From: Torymus aiolomorphi
Taxonomy: Eukaryota; Arthropoda; Insecta; Hymenoptera; Torymidae
Direction: 5' to 3'
Assembly: GCA_036365515.1 (NCBI GenBank)
Contig: CM070876.1
Span: 106,853,310-106,917,309 of the forward strand
DNA: 64,000 bases
The position numbers were made by a program, and so were the translations under genes. The notes beneath the pieces were generated by a model that was not told the origin of the DNA, searched no databases, and saw only the letters and a list, made by a program, of their open reading frames with translations. This document shows positions 23,884 to 34,777 of the stretch, piece after piece (position 1 is the stretch's first letter; each line of letters opens with the position of its first letter).

Positions 23884-24120
23884 TTATGAATCTTTGGTTG
23901 GGTTAATATGTGAAATACGCAACCGATTTGCATGAACAACTCTTGTTTCCTTTTTCATTTGTATTCTAATTTTATTATTAATAGAAATGGCGGGATGTAA
24001 CACCCCCCTCCTTAAATGGTTGCTACTACTAACAAACGTAGTAAACCTTACACTGAGTACCGTCGGTAAGATATAATTTGGAATAATAAATCGATGTTTA
24101 TTGTTATATTGATTGCACAA
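23884..24120 (-). pseudogene. Possible integrase C-terminal tail (pol remnant)
   Basis: The frame ends ...RIQMKKETRVVHANRLRI, which resembles the last part of retroelement integrases, where a VVHxxRL-type motif closes pol just before env. Upstream in the same frame no catalytic integrase, RNase H or reverse transcriptase is seen. On the minus strand a G-rich tract GGAGGGGGG followed by TGTTACATCC lies inside this frame and looks like a purine tract plus LTR start, so a second, fragmentary element may be fused here. Confidence 0.35.
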
Positions 24121-25531
24121 AGAAACTACAAGAACCGTAAGAGATGAAATTCAAATTGTTGTTTATGAGTAATTCAGAAAAACATAAATATTTTTTTTTT
24201 TATAATAATAATATATATTGTATTTGACATAACTCCTTTCTTTTAGAAGGAAAACTTAACGTTTAATGTTTTCTTTTTTCTCAAGAATATTGAATTGGTT
24301 TGAAACATTTTGAAGTTAAATGCACGTCATCTCTAATTCATTTATAGAAACAAAAAAAAAATTTAACATTTTTTTTTTATTTTCAGCATCAACTACAACA
24401 TTATCTTTTGTAGGCTGAGTCATAGTATTGATCTTCCTCTATATTGGCTAGCCAGTGCTTGGTTAAATCTTAGCTTTAAAAACGGATTACCGCACGTGCT
24501 AGATTTTGTTTGTCAGAGACTGTGACGTATTGATCGTTATTTAAATGATACAACAGCCTTTAAGATTTCCAAAAAAGAAAACTTCTCATGATCAAAACGT
24601 AATAGAGTTTGGTATTTGTGCACCAAGTCAGTTTTGCATGGTCACCACTTGTGATTCCAGAGACTTTGTTCCTTTTTTGTATAATAAATAAATTAGAAAA
24701 TACGCTCAAAAAAAAAAAAATTTCCAAGAACAAATCGACTTATTTTATTAAAACAATAAAATAAATACACAGGGTGTATTGGATGATGATTTTTTTTTTA
24801 TTCTTTTAACTCGAGCAAGTATTTGTTAGATATATATACTCCCACATCAATTATTATATTTGTATTATTATTTGAATTTAAAATTCCTCAAAATCAATTT
24901 AAATTTTCCAAATTATAAGCCTTACAAAATAAAAAAAAAATTATCGCACGCAATTTATACAAAAAATTCGCACGCTTAATCTTTTCTTCATTCATTATAA
25001 TACGATTATTAGAGAACCTAACGCAGTGATAAAATGTACAATAAATTTCTGGCTTGCATTAGATGAATTGTAGACGCGTAATCATTGATTTGAAGGAACT
25101 GAAAATATTGCTGGGTGATGTTGGGCTGTTAAACAGGAACCTCGCACTCGCCTATCTATTAAGACATGTGCTTCATTCAGAAGGAATAAAAATGGTGAAA
25201 ACTACAAAGCTCATTTTTACTTTGTTGAGACTTTGAGTTTTTTATTATTATTCTTTCCTTTTACTATAAATTTGTCTGTAACAGAAAAGAATATTAGTAT
25301 TTTGGCTCATAAAAATAAGTTTAAGTTTAAATGAAAAACAATTAAAAAGAAATTCGGAGGAAATTTGCAACCTATATTACTTAATGGAAAATAATAATAA
25401 TAAACAAAAAATATTCTTTTACCAAATTAATTTTAGTAATATTTAATTAAAAACTAACTTTAATACTTAAGTATTTTATTTTTCTCATAAATTTTAATAA
25501 AAATGCTTAAGGTTGATGGAGGTTTATATTT
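24121..25531. other. AT-rich gap where pol would be expected
   Basis: Between gag and env no frame above about 80 codons and no reverse transcriptase, protease or RNase H motif is visible on either strand. It holds many A/T homopolymers. It may be what remains after deletion of pol, or an unrelated insertion; I cannot see boundaries. Confidence 0.6.
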
Positions 25532-26289
25532 TTATAAAATCGGTAGTAATTTTAGATAAGAGTTAATCTCTGTATTGGACTCATGCTTCAATAAATTTTG
25601 TAATATATTTTTGATTTTTAAGTAGCTAGTTACATAGTACTTATATTGGTGGTATTTTCGTTTAACATTATTTAGTAGTAAATTATGGAAAGTTAATTTA
25701 TACTTGATCAAAATAAAATCAAGTATAACCTTAAAGTGTGATAGCTTAATATTAATTAAAGAGTAATTAAACGGTGATTTGAAATTGCTGAAGTTACTTT
25801 TAACCGTAAACCTATTCCTTAACAAATCTTTGAAATATATTGGAGCTTGAATTGGAAAGGCTGATTTATGAAGTGGTTTTTTATTAATCGCATTATTCGT
25901 GTGTGCTTTTCCACTTGAGTTAACAATATAATCATCGCTCTCATATTTAATTCTAGTTTTAAAGTAACTAAGTAACATACAATTTGATTGGGATTTAGAT
26001 TCATCATAGCTTTTATTCGGAATAAGGTTATATTTAGAAAAATTGGTATTAAGGTATTTTTTTATGGGTTTAGGTAGTTTAGTAGTTTGTTTAGGAATAC
26101 ACTTTTCAGGTGTCACTTGAGGATTCTCAGATTTTTTATATATTCTGTCGATATGCATGCTATCATGGTTTAGCCTAGAATTACTTATAATACTAGTTGT
26201 TAAAAGACTTTCTATCGTTTTAGATACCCCAACACTTTTATTTGAAATAAATTTAAGTTTAGGAGGACTATTTATTTCTTCGGGTAATT
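25532..26289 (-). CDS. Second gag-region ORF of BEL-like element 1
   Basis: The frame is open from about 26,289, overlapping the end of the zinc-knuckle ORF in the -1 register. It is Lys/Asn/Ser-rich (for example PKPIKKYLNTNFSKYN) with no recognised domain. The change of frame happens at a TCTAAAAAAATG run near 26,301-26,312: a -1 slip after the two AAA codons would fuse both ORFs. This could be a one-base indel or frameshifting; the strict slippery heptamer is not present. The product may be the C-terminal part of Gag or the start of a lost polyprotein. Confidence 0.5.
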
Positions 26290-27201
26290 TAAACTGATCA
26301 TTTTTTTAGATTGTAGAGATAAAATAATTTTTTCTATAAACTCACCATTTAGATTATTAGATTCTTTATAATTGGGTTTATTCACAGTACGTTCGGAGAC
26401 CCGTTTCTCAACATATTTTGATACAATCGGATTATTTTCGTTTTGATCTAATTCATTATTTTCTGTTGCTTCTTTGCAGTCTTTAGACGCGATTGATCTT
26501 GGTAAAATTATAAATGATCCAAAATTATACACTTTACTGGTACTATGTTCTAAAACGTTGAGTTTATCGGAAACTTTATTTGAGTGGATATTAGAAGAAA
26601 CATAGTCATTACTCGGAGGTGATTGAGACTTGTAATTGTATATTTCCTGTTCTACCGAAATAGCATGTTTAACGGTATCAGTGAAAGTTTCACATGGATT
26701 AACATCTGACAATAAATGAGGTTTTAGTCCTATTAGAAAATTCTCAACCAGTAAACTCTGTATTATTTTATTAAAATTTATATTGTTCGTAAGTATAGTT
26801 TCTATAACGCATTTTTTCATTAACTCATTAGCTTTAATAATCAACCTGTTTGAATACTGAGTTACAGATTCATTAGAAAATTGATAAATATGTTCTAAAG
26901 ATTCATTTAATTTAGTCAGTAGATCATTCTCTAAAACTTCTTGATATTTAGCAGTACCTAATTTATTTAAATGCTTATTGTTACTTTTTACGGTATTAAA
27001 TGACCGAGCTTGGGATTGGATTGGACGACTAAGACAATTAGTCGCGGTATGGCCTACTCCAGAGCAGAGTTGGCATCTAACTAGTTTGGGGCATTCTAAA
27101 GCTATATGTCCTACCTTATCACATAACTGACAAATCTTTATTGTAGAACATTGTGGTGCAATGTGACCACGTTTATGACACAATTGGCAAACGGAAAACA
27201 T
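26272..27201 (-). CDS. Gag-like protein with three N-terminal CCHC zinc knuckles
   Basis: The 309-residue protein begins with three CX2CX4HX4C zinc knuckles: CQLCHKRGHIAPQC (about 5-18), CQLCDKVGHIALEC (24-37) and CQLCSGVGHTATNC (43-56). These bind nucleic acid. A helical region with SVTQYSNRLI and VENFLIGLKPHL (about 110-170) follows; it resembles retrotransposon Gag capsid domains. Knuckles at the N-terminus, before the capsid, is the reverse of the usual Gag order. It lies downstream of the 5' LTR and the tandem-repeat leader. The frame is intact to the A-run near its end. Confidence 0.7.
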   Translation of the reverse strand: MFSVCQLCHKRGHIAPQCSTIKICQLCDKVGHIALECPKLVRCQLCSGVGHTATNCLSRPIQSQARSFNTVKSNNKHLNKLGTAKYQEVLENDLLTKLNESLEHIYQFSNESVTQYSNRLIIKANELMKKCVIETILTNNINFNKIIQSLLVENFLIGLKPHLLSDVNPCETFTDTVKHAISVEQEIYNYKSQSPPSNDYVSSNIHSNKVSDKLNVLEHSTSKVYNFGSFIILPRSIASKDCKEATENNELDQNENNPIVSKYVEKRVSERTVNKPNYKESNNLNGEFIEKIILSLQSKKMISLNYPKK

Positions 27202-27229
27202 TTTTAGAAATAGTACGATACAGTGAAAT

Positions 27230-28490
27230 TGGTATAGTAAGTAAACAATTTACCTTGAATGTGTAATAATTTTGTTTAATGGCTCTTACAATTTAGTAGG
27301 ATAATTTAAAAAAAAACATAATAAAATTCAGAGAATTTGGAAAGAGTAACGGTTTTTCAAAATTTAATAGAACAAATTTGAACGTTTTAACAATTTAAAA
27401 GAATGTAGTAAAATTTAGAGAATTCCGGAAGAACAGTAATATTTTTTTTTTTTACAACTTTTACTTTGGCAAAATTCAGATGGTTTAGAAGATTTTCTTT
27501 TTATTAAATTCATTTAAGTAGTAAAATGAAGAGATGCAGCATTACGGCCGCACCTTTTAAATACCAATCTTTCAAAAATGGTAAATATAGTAAAGAATGA
27601 AACTTCAATTTTCAAATTGGCATATTTTTTTTGTATTCATAATATTTAGTTATAATTTTAATTTCACAATTTTTAACTTTAATTTCGTAAGGTTTAAAGT
27701 ATGTTTTGAATTTTAATGGTTCTAATTTTTAATCTACATGAATTTAGAAAAAGTTTTGTTTCATTAAAGATAAGTTGTAATTTAGAAGACTTGTCCTTTT
27801 TTTTTTAAATTAAGTTTCATTTATTTATTAGCTTAAGCCAAATGCAAAAGTATCTTGTAAGTTATATACTTAGAACATCATTCGTTTTATAAAGTAGTAA
27901 GAGTTAGGAAAAGATAAATACAGATTTACATTAATATGGTAAAATTTCTTTTGAATAGTTATTATTAGTTTAAAAATATAGTAAAATTAAAAAAAAAAAT
28001 AAACGAATATTATTTTTACTTGTTGAATTCGAATAAAGATTTAGAAATTAAGATTCAATTTTGTAGATAAAAGTTTGAAATCTTTTTGTAATTTTTGTTT
28101 CTTTGTTTATTTTTCAAAATATAGAATTGCAATACCGTGAATTTAGCAATAAATTTTAGAGGTTACTTTTATTAGCTTCTCTTCTCAGTAATAGAGGATT
28201 TTCAAGGTTTGTGAATTTGGAAAGCCAAAGATTCCTGAATTAAAATGCATTCGAAATTTAATCAATTAAAAAAAACAAATGTACACGCAGTATACAAAAC
28301 AACCTAAATGCAATTTTATATGCAATTAATACTTATTGCTTCTCTACCAATTTTAAACATTTAAGACAAGTTGAATTTACGAACAGCACGTTAGCTGCCT
28401 CCGCAACGTTAAACAGAAAAAAAACTATTAAATAACTTTTCAATTACAAGAACACCACTAAATTGATTTTCCAAATACCGAATTTACACA
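27230..28490. other. AT-rich leader between gag and tandem repeats
   Basis: No coding frame or recognisable repeat is visible; the sequence is about 75% A+T with many A and T runs. It would be 5' untranslated leader in the LTR element's minus orientation. Confidence 0.55.
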
Positions 28491-28499
28491 TTAATTTAG

Positions 28500-29505
28500 T
28501 CAAGAGGCCGTTGCGCATAGTCATCTTCTTGTGGCTCAGAGGCTTTGGGGCTTTAACTAACAAAAATTATTTTTCAATTTATCAAAAGTTTACCGATAGG
28601 CCGTTGCGCATGATCACTTCTTGTGATTCAGAGGCTTTGGGGCATTGGCTTAACAAAATTATTTTTCAATTTATCAAAAGTTTACCGATAGGCCGTTGCG
28701 CATGATCACTTCTTGTGATTCAGAGGCTTTGGGGCATTTGGCTTAAGAAAATTATTTTTCAATTTACTAAAATTTTAATCGATAGGCCGTTGCGCATGAT
28801 CACTTCTTGTGATTCAGAGGCTTTGGGGCATTGGCATAACAAAATTATTTTTCAATTTACTAAAATTGTAACCGATAGGCCGTTGCGCATGATCACTTTT
28901 CTTAATGATTCAGAGGCTTTGGGGCATTGGCTTAACAAAATTATTTTTCAATTTATCAAAAGTTTACCGATAGGCCGTTGCGCATGATCACTTTTCTTAA
29001 TGATTCAGAGGCTTTGGGGCATTGGCTTAACAAAATTATTTTTCAATTTATCAAAAGTTTACCGATAGGCCGTTGCGCATGATCACTTCTTGTGATTCAG
29101 AGGCTTTGGGGCATTGGCTTAACAAAATTATTTTTCAATTTATCAAAAGTTTACCGATAGGCCGTTGCGCATGATCACTTCTTGTGATTCAGAGGCTTTT
29201 GGGCATTGGCTTAACAAAATTATTTTTCAATTTACTAAAATTTTACCGATAGGCCGTTGCGCATGATCACTTCTTGTGATTCAGAGGCTTTGGGGCATTG
29301 GCTTAAGAAAATTATTTTTCAATTTACTGAAATTTTAACCGATAGGCCGTTGCGCATGATCACTTCTTGTGATTCAGAGGCTTTGGGGCATTCGCTTAAC
29401 AAAATTATTTTTCAATTTACTAAAATTTTAACCGATAGGCCGTTGCGCATGATCACTTCTTGTGATTCAGAAGCTTTTGGGCATCAACTAACAAAATTAT
29501 TTCTA
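28500..29505 (-). repeat. Eleven-copy 93 bp tandem repeat in the element leader
   Basis: The word GGCCGTTGCGCAT recurs at 28506, 28599, 28691, 28785, 28878, 28973, 29068, 29160, 29252, 29345 and 29438, a spacing of 92-95 bp. Each unit also carries GATCACTTCTTGTGATTCAG, which can form a small hairpin, and an AAAATTATTTTTCAATTTA tail. Units differ by small indels. It lies between the 5' LTR and gag, where packaging signals sit in retroelements. Open frames across it are by-products. Confidence 0.92.
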
Positions 29506-29689
29506 TATTAAAACACTTTCCACGACCAACCACTTTGCAACCACGATTTTTTTTTTTTTTTTTTTTTTTTTTTACCGAAAATTAAACAAAAAATATTTTT
29601 CGCGGCGCGTACGGACTCTCAAAACTACAGAGAAGAAAAAGAAGAAAGAAAATGCTACTGTTTTTCCTAACGCAATTTGAGCAATTAGC

Positions 29690-29718
29690 CTATCCCTCCG
29701 GGGCCTCCAAAAATTTTA
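29690..29718 (-). promoter_or_regulatory. Primer-binding-site candidate of BEL-like element 1
   Basis: Reading the minus strand out of the LTR, about nine bases after ...ACGTGACA is TGGAGGCCCCGGAGGGATAG. A TGG start complements the universal CCA of a tRNA. I cannot assign the tRNA. A 32 nt T-run lies a little further in (29541-29572). Confidence 0.5.
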
Positions 29719-32023
29719 TGTCACGTATTTTGCGTGATAATTCTGCTCTTTTCGGTTTTGCAGTTGCCTGCATTAAACCGGGACAAGCAATGGCTAATTA
29801 CTCCAGATTGACGTTAGGTTTTGGGAAAAACCACCTAAACTCTATTCCCTCAGTGTAGATGAGTTAGATTCCCGATCCTTGCTCTTCCGTTTCTTAGGAG
29901 GCCGAATGCGAAATTCTAACTCACTCACTGCTCTGATCCGTCGACTTTAAGAGGCCGAATGCAGAGTTAGCTAGTCTAGGGGGCAATTGATCCTGTTGTC
30001 TCCAACAGAAGAATTCAACATCCCGGAATTAGGATAGGTGAGGGTGAGGTATAAAAGAGAAAGGCAAGAGACAGAGATGTTTATATTTGAAAAAACTTAC
30101 TTTTTATTTGCTCTTACTCGACTCCCCTTTTTCCAATTTTCAATATTTAAATTACAGGAAACGGAGCTTTGCACGCTCTTTCAAAAAAAGTTAACAGGCC
30201 CTTAGTGGTGGTGATGGCAGTGATGTTCTCGATGTTCTGTCTTGCTAGATGGTGGTGGCAGACTGACTTCCGGGGCTCCGTGATTCCCTTTTTGTCGCCT
30301 CGAGGGTAATGGGCGTGGAAAGCTGCTTTTCCTTAAAAAGCTGCGGTATCAAATCAGGACTCTCGGCGTCAGCGTCTTATCGAATCAGTGATGATGCGTG
30401 CGGCGGCTGTGGTATTTTTAACTGTTCCTATGTTTCAATGTTGAGCGAGTTGAAGAGTGCGGGAAAGCGGGGCCCAATGATGCGGGAGCGATCTTTCTTC
30501 CAAGCGCCACAGTTTCGTCAAGCGGGGAGAACCCTATGCTTTAACACAGAGAGCGGGCGCTCATCCCTTCTCTAGGGTATTTTCCGGCGGCTCGTATCCT
30601 TCTTCAAGAGCGAGAGAGAACGCTATACTGTGCAACGAAGAAGGAAGATGAGAGAGAGAAAAGATATTCCTATCTCTCTCACTCTACGCTTTCTTGGAGA
30701 GTTTTCTTGATAATTTTTACGTTTTATATATACTATTGAAAACAGAAATTTTATAAGTTAACCATTACATTACTTTATTAGATGTTACCTTAACAAGGTA
30801 TTACAAATTTGAACGGTGATTTTACAGTGAATACGATCGGAGTTATGGCTAAATTAAAAATTGTTAAACATAATAATTAGTTTTACAGAAGGATAATTAA
30901 TATAAGTTTACAAAAATGTTAGGCGCTGTTAAAGATCGTAAAAGTAAACAATTAAACTTAAGGTCATACAAGTGTCTCCAAAATTATTGTAACTATCGCT
31001 GTTATTTATTAATTACATATGTTTTACTTAATATTATTGCATTAACAGAAAAGATTTCGTTCAACCTTACATAAAATATTGTTTCGGATTATCTCCAATT
31101 ATAAAATTTATAAATTATATATTTATTTGCCACTTAATTAAATAATCATCTCTTCAAGCCTCAAATGTGAAATGAAAAATGAAATTATTGTAGAATAGAA
31201 TTATTAAGATTTTCAGAAGAGAAAAACATTAATAAATTAAACAATTATATAAAAATAAAAATCTTGAATTAAAATGTATATTATATAAAACTATAGAGAA
31301 AAATTATTGCAAGTGAACTGTGTTATTAGAAATTAAAACTCTAAAATAATTAAATAATTATAGGCTTTACAAGTTCTAAAATTGGAAATAATATTTGTCG
31401 CGGTGTAAAGAAACCCCAAAGGTTTTCTTAAAAAGTTCGTTTCGAGACCTGTAAGTGCTACGCAGCATCCTAGGGGGAGATAAGATTTTCTAGATGTGCA
31501 CGGCTTCGGCGAGTACATCTATTATTAACTATGGGAATTGCAACTCCTTGAGAGGGTCATAAAATATCTTACCTGATTCCATGAAAAATAAAACATTATA
31601 AATTATTATTAACAGTAAGAAAAGTAAGAAAAACGTTTGTCGATTTTCCAATTTTGAATAAGCGACTATGCATAGGAGTTTTATGACTCTCTCCTTCTCG
31701 CTATCTTGTTTGGCTTTCCCAAGTGCGTTCAGATGGTTTTTTGGCGTGGGAAAGAAAGTGAGCAAGGGGGCCCGCGATTCCGAGAGGGTCAAGTCGTAAA
31801 ATATTTTTCCTATATAGCTTTCAATTGTGTCCTCTCTGTTCTCGGCGGAAACCCTCTGTTTGAAAACGCGACTCTGGGTTTCCTCAACGATAAAACGCGG
31901 CGAGAATTTTGAAAACGTTGGTGCTTAATCTATTTTCTTTATAAGAGAACAGAAGGTTCTCATATTAAACTTCAGTTTTTTTTTTTTTTTTTTTTAATAA
32001 GCTAATAAGCATCCGCCGTCACA
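29719..32023 (-). repeat. 5' LTR of BEL-like element 1
   Basis: A near copy of 4168-6539. It ends GTCACA at 32023 and is followed at once by ATATTGTATAAGG, the resumption of the large transposon's left TIR. The shorter length comes mainly from the single copy of the GATGGTGGTGGCAGACTG repeat and a shorter T-run. Confidence 0.9.
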
Positions 32024-34217
32024 ATATTGTATAAGGATAGTAACTAAATTAATTGATCAATAACCTCATACCTTAAGGGAGTTCTATGGTAACTACACTA
32101 GTCAAAACAAGTACACATTTTATCTCTTGTTGATTTACTTTATTACAGATGTTGTTATTAATAAACTTACACTAAATACCAATAATATTTTCATTTTAGA
32201 TAATTATATCAATTTTAATAGTCTTAAATATTGATATAAAGTTCCATTGAGAAGTTGATTTGACTCATATTTTGAGGTTAAATGTATGTTTTTCGCTTTT
32301 AAACTTTTTTTCCGTAAATTAGAGGCATCCAATGATACTTTTGCAAGAAAATAAATCTTCATAAGATATTTGTCTTTCTATTACATAAATTTTCAAAAAT
32401 ATCTTAGCGTTAATTTCTTTCTTGTACGCAAATGAACACATCGAAATCGTGATTTCCCATAAGAGCCCATGTTAAAAAGTGAAAAATTAAAACATTTATT
32501 TCTTGACTTCTACCTAGTAGTCAAGAAATAAATGTTTTAATTTTTCACTTAACATGGGCTCTTATGGGAAATCACGATTTCGATGTGTTCATTTGCGTAC
32601 AAGAAAGAAATTAACGCTAAGATATTTTTGAAAATTTATGTAATAGAAAGACAAATATCTTATGAAGCTAGGCTACCTAGCCTAGCCTTCTAAAAATTTA
32701 TATGAGAACTTTTCATGTAAAAGTTAACCAATGTGCGAAATTTCAGAAATGTCTTAGCGTTATTTCTGTTTACCATAGAACTCCCTTAAAGATAGATAAC
32801 AAATTATTTTCCTTATTTTATATTGCAGTGCCGAATGGGTTTCATAACATACTTTCTTTAAAACAAATGGAAAAAGTATAAAACATTTTTTTTATATTTC
32901 GAATGTAACAATTCATTTATTTTATTAAATCTTTAATTAATTTCAATAATAAAATTGGATGTAACTCATTACGCGCACATCTTTCATAAGAAATATTTTT
33001 CCAACTACACTTACTTTATTTCATATTTATAATATAATCTATACAACACATACTTTATGAATAAAAATACTGAGAATATATCTTTACAATAAGAAAGCTG
33101 TAGGTTTATTTAATTATACAAGCTGACCCGTTAACCACAGCCAACTATCAAATTTTCCCATAACTTACTGTCATAAACTTTTTTTATTAATAAAATAGTT
33201 TTCTCTGTCAATTTAGAATATCCCATCCACTTATTGTAGGTACAAAAATTTTCTGATTTTATAAATTTAGCTATTTTTAAATATAAATGCCTGTATATAA
33301 CATTACATCTATTATTTATTTGTCTAGATTACTTGATTATTTAGTGCTGACATATCCTTGGAAATAATTATGTTCCCTGGTGAGGTAATATTTCCTCTTC
33401 ATCAACAATGTTTATTCGTTGATGAACTTAGCATATCCTATAAAAAAAAAGTTCAAACAAAGTATCATTTTCTCAATAATAAAAATACATATTTTACTTA
33501 AGAATTTCATTATACTTATCTAAAGCAAGCAGATTATGTGAATAGTAACAGAATGCTACTTTATTTCTATTTTATTGAAAATGTTTATTTGACAAACGAC
33601 AACATTTTCTGCTACCCTGGTGTAAATATCCACAATAATATTCAAGTGCCACGCGCTTAGCTTATATCTCTATGGATATTGGAAATAGCACATAAGGGTC
33701 TGGTAAAGACAACGGAATATCTTAAACTTTTAAGAATAAGGAATAATCATCAGGAATAAAGGCTTCTATAGTTAAGTCCCGTTACACAAGAATCATATTG
33801 TTTTACAAAGTCTATTTATTTAAGAAGTCTTCTTAGGTTAAAAGTTTCTACTTCTCTGGGGCTTGATTGTCTAAGCTTACGTCTGTTGACACCACCGGTT
33901 TTCCTTCTAAAGAAGCTCTCTGATTGGTCTAAATCTCTTGTCTCGCATGTATCGCACCGAGACAGAGTTAGAAAATCAAGTCTCTGGTTTAAATATACAC
34001 AAATTGAGTCCATATGATTACTTGTACAATCGATGTATATACTGTATGCAGATTGCAAAAAGGAATAACATTAATACCTGACAGCCAATTACAATTGGCG
34101 AACTGTGATTAGATAAGGTAATAGACGTCAGAGTCTCTGGTCTATATAATTATACCTTATTTTACGTATATAATACACATGGATTATATACGTGTATAAT
34201 TCTTACGCCGAGTACCA
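32024..34217. repeat. Left TIR of the large transposon, inner part
   Basis: It is the reverse complement of 46030-47524 apart from a 717 bp insertion at 32073-32789. Homology ends near the word ACGCCGAGTA at about 34,210, mirrored by TACTCGGCGT at about 46,036. The 81-codon frames at 33816-34058 and 46188-46430 are mirror copies; nothing shows that they are genes. Confidence 0.9.
32073..32789. mobile_element. 717 bp TTAA foldback element with verified empty site
   Basis: TTAA at 32073-32076 and 32786-32789 bound a segment with inverted ends GGGAGTTCTATGGTAA / TTACCATAGAACTCCC. A long central palindrome (about 32,340-32,665) has the words TTAACATGGGCTCTTATGGG and its complement. The right TIR has the same flanking sequence with a single TTAA at 47474-47477. 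It is non-coding and of piggyBac-like type by target duplication. Confidence 0.93.
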
Positions 34218-34777
34218 TAATCATGTTTTATATAAAATAATAATTCATGATTAGCAATTCATAATTAAAAAAAATTAAAAACTAAAACTATTAATTAATA
34301 TAATTAAATATTAATTGATTATTATGAAAATTATAGCTATTAAATAATTATTAATTATTATTATTAATAACAATAATTTATTAATTAATAATTTTTTCTT
34401 GAATATTAAATTCTAATTTATTTGAAACAATTGCAAACTGTTTAAAACTATTAGAAACTGTGTAAAACATTTACAAAGTATTAGAATTAAGAAGTTTTAT
34501 ACAGAATGCTACGTTTTGTAACATCTGTAAATAGTTTTAAATAGTTCCAAACAGTTTAAATACTTTCTAACAGTTACTTGCTATTTTGAACATTTATAAT
34601 TTAAGACAAGACAGGGATTATAGAATATAGTTTTTGAAATTGGAAATTGTCAAATAATAGAACATTAGGTAAAAATTATAAAACATAATAAGGATTAAAA
34701 ATTATAATACAATATAATACAAAAATTCAGTATAAAAACATTAATATTTTCATTTGGGTACGCTAAATACTCTAAAT
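34218..34777. other. AT-rich non-coding stretch inside the large transposon
   Basis: Very AT-rich, with repeated words such as AACTATTAGAAACTGT and AATTAATTATTA. No gene, only possible 3' flank of the transposase. Confidence 0.6.

Larger units (their letters stand above)
4168..32023 (-). mobile_element. BEL/Pao-like LTR retrotransposon with viral-type env
   Basis: Direct repeats of 2.3 kb at 4168-6539 and 29719-32023 both start TGTCAC and end GTCACA. Gag, a pol remnant and env are all on the minus strand, so the 5' LTR is on the right. A purine-rich stretch (minus strand GTGTGGGGG) abuts the left LTR, and a TGG-initiated primer-site candidate lies just inside the right LTR. The flanks, joined, resemble the reverse complement around 53,936, which supports an insertion into the left TIR. 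A clean 5 bp target duplication is not visible. Only a fragment of pol is left. A 15.1 kb Harbinger block splits env. Confidence 0.82.

Noticed and set aside
28500..29505. CRISPR array
   Set aside because: Units are contiguous 93 bp tandem copies without unique spacers, in an evidently eukaryotic retroelement; no cas genes.
28463..29511. Several open frames reading ITSCDSEALGHWLNK-like repeats
   Set aside because: They follow from the 93 bp tandem repeat being nearly a multiple of three in some units; indels break the frame between units.
33816..34058. 80-codon frame with a mirror copy at 46188-46430
   Set aside because: Both lie in the TIRs of the large transposon, so duplication is structural; differences include changes without any sign of coding constraint that I can judge by eye.
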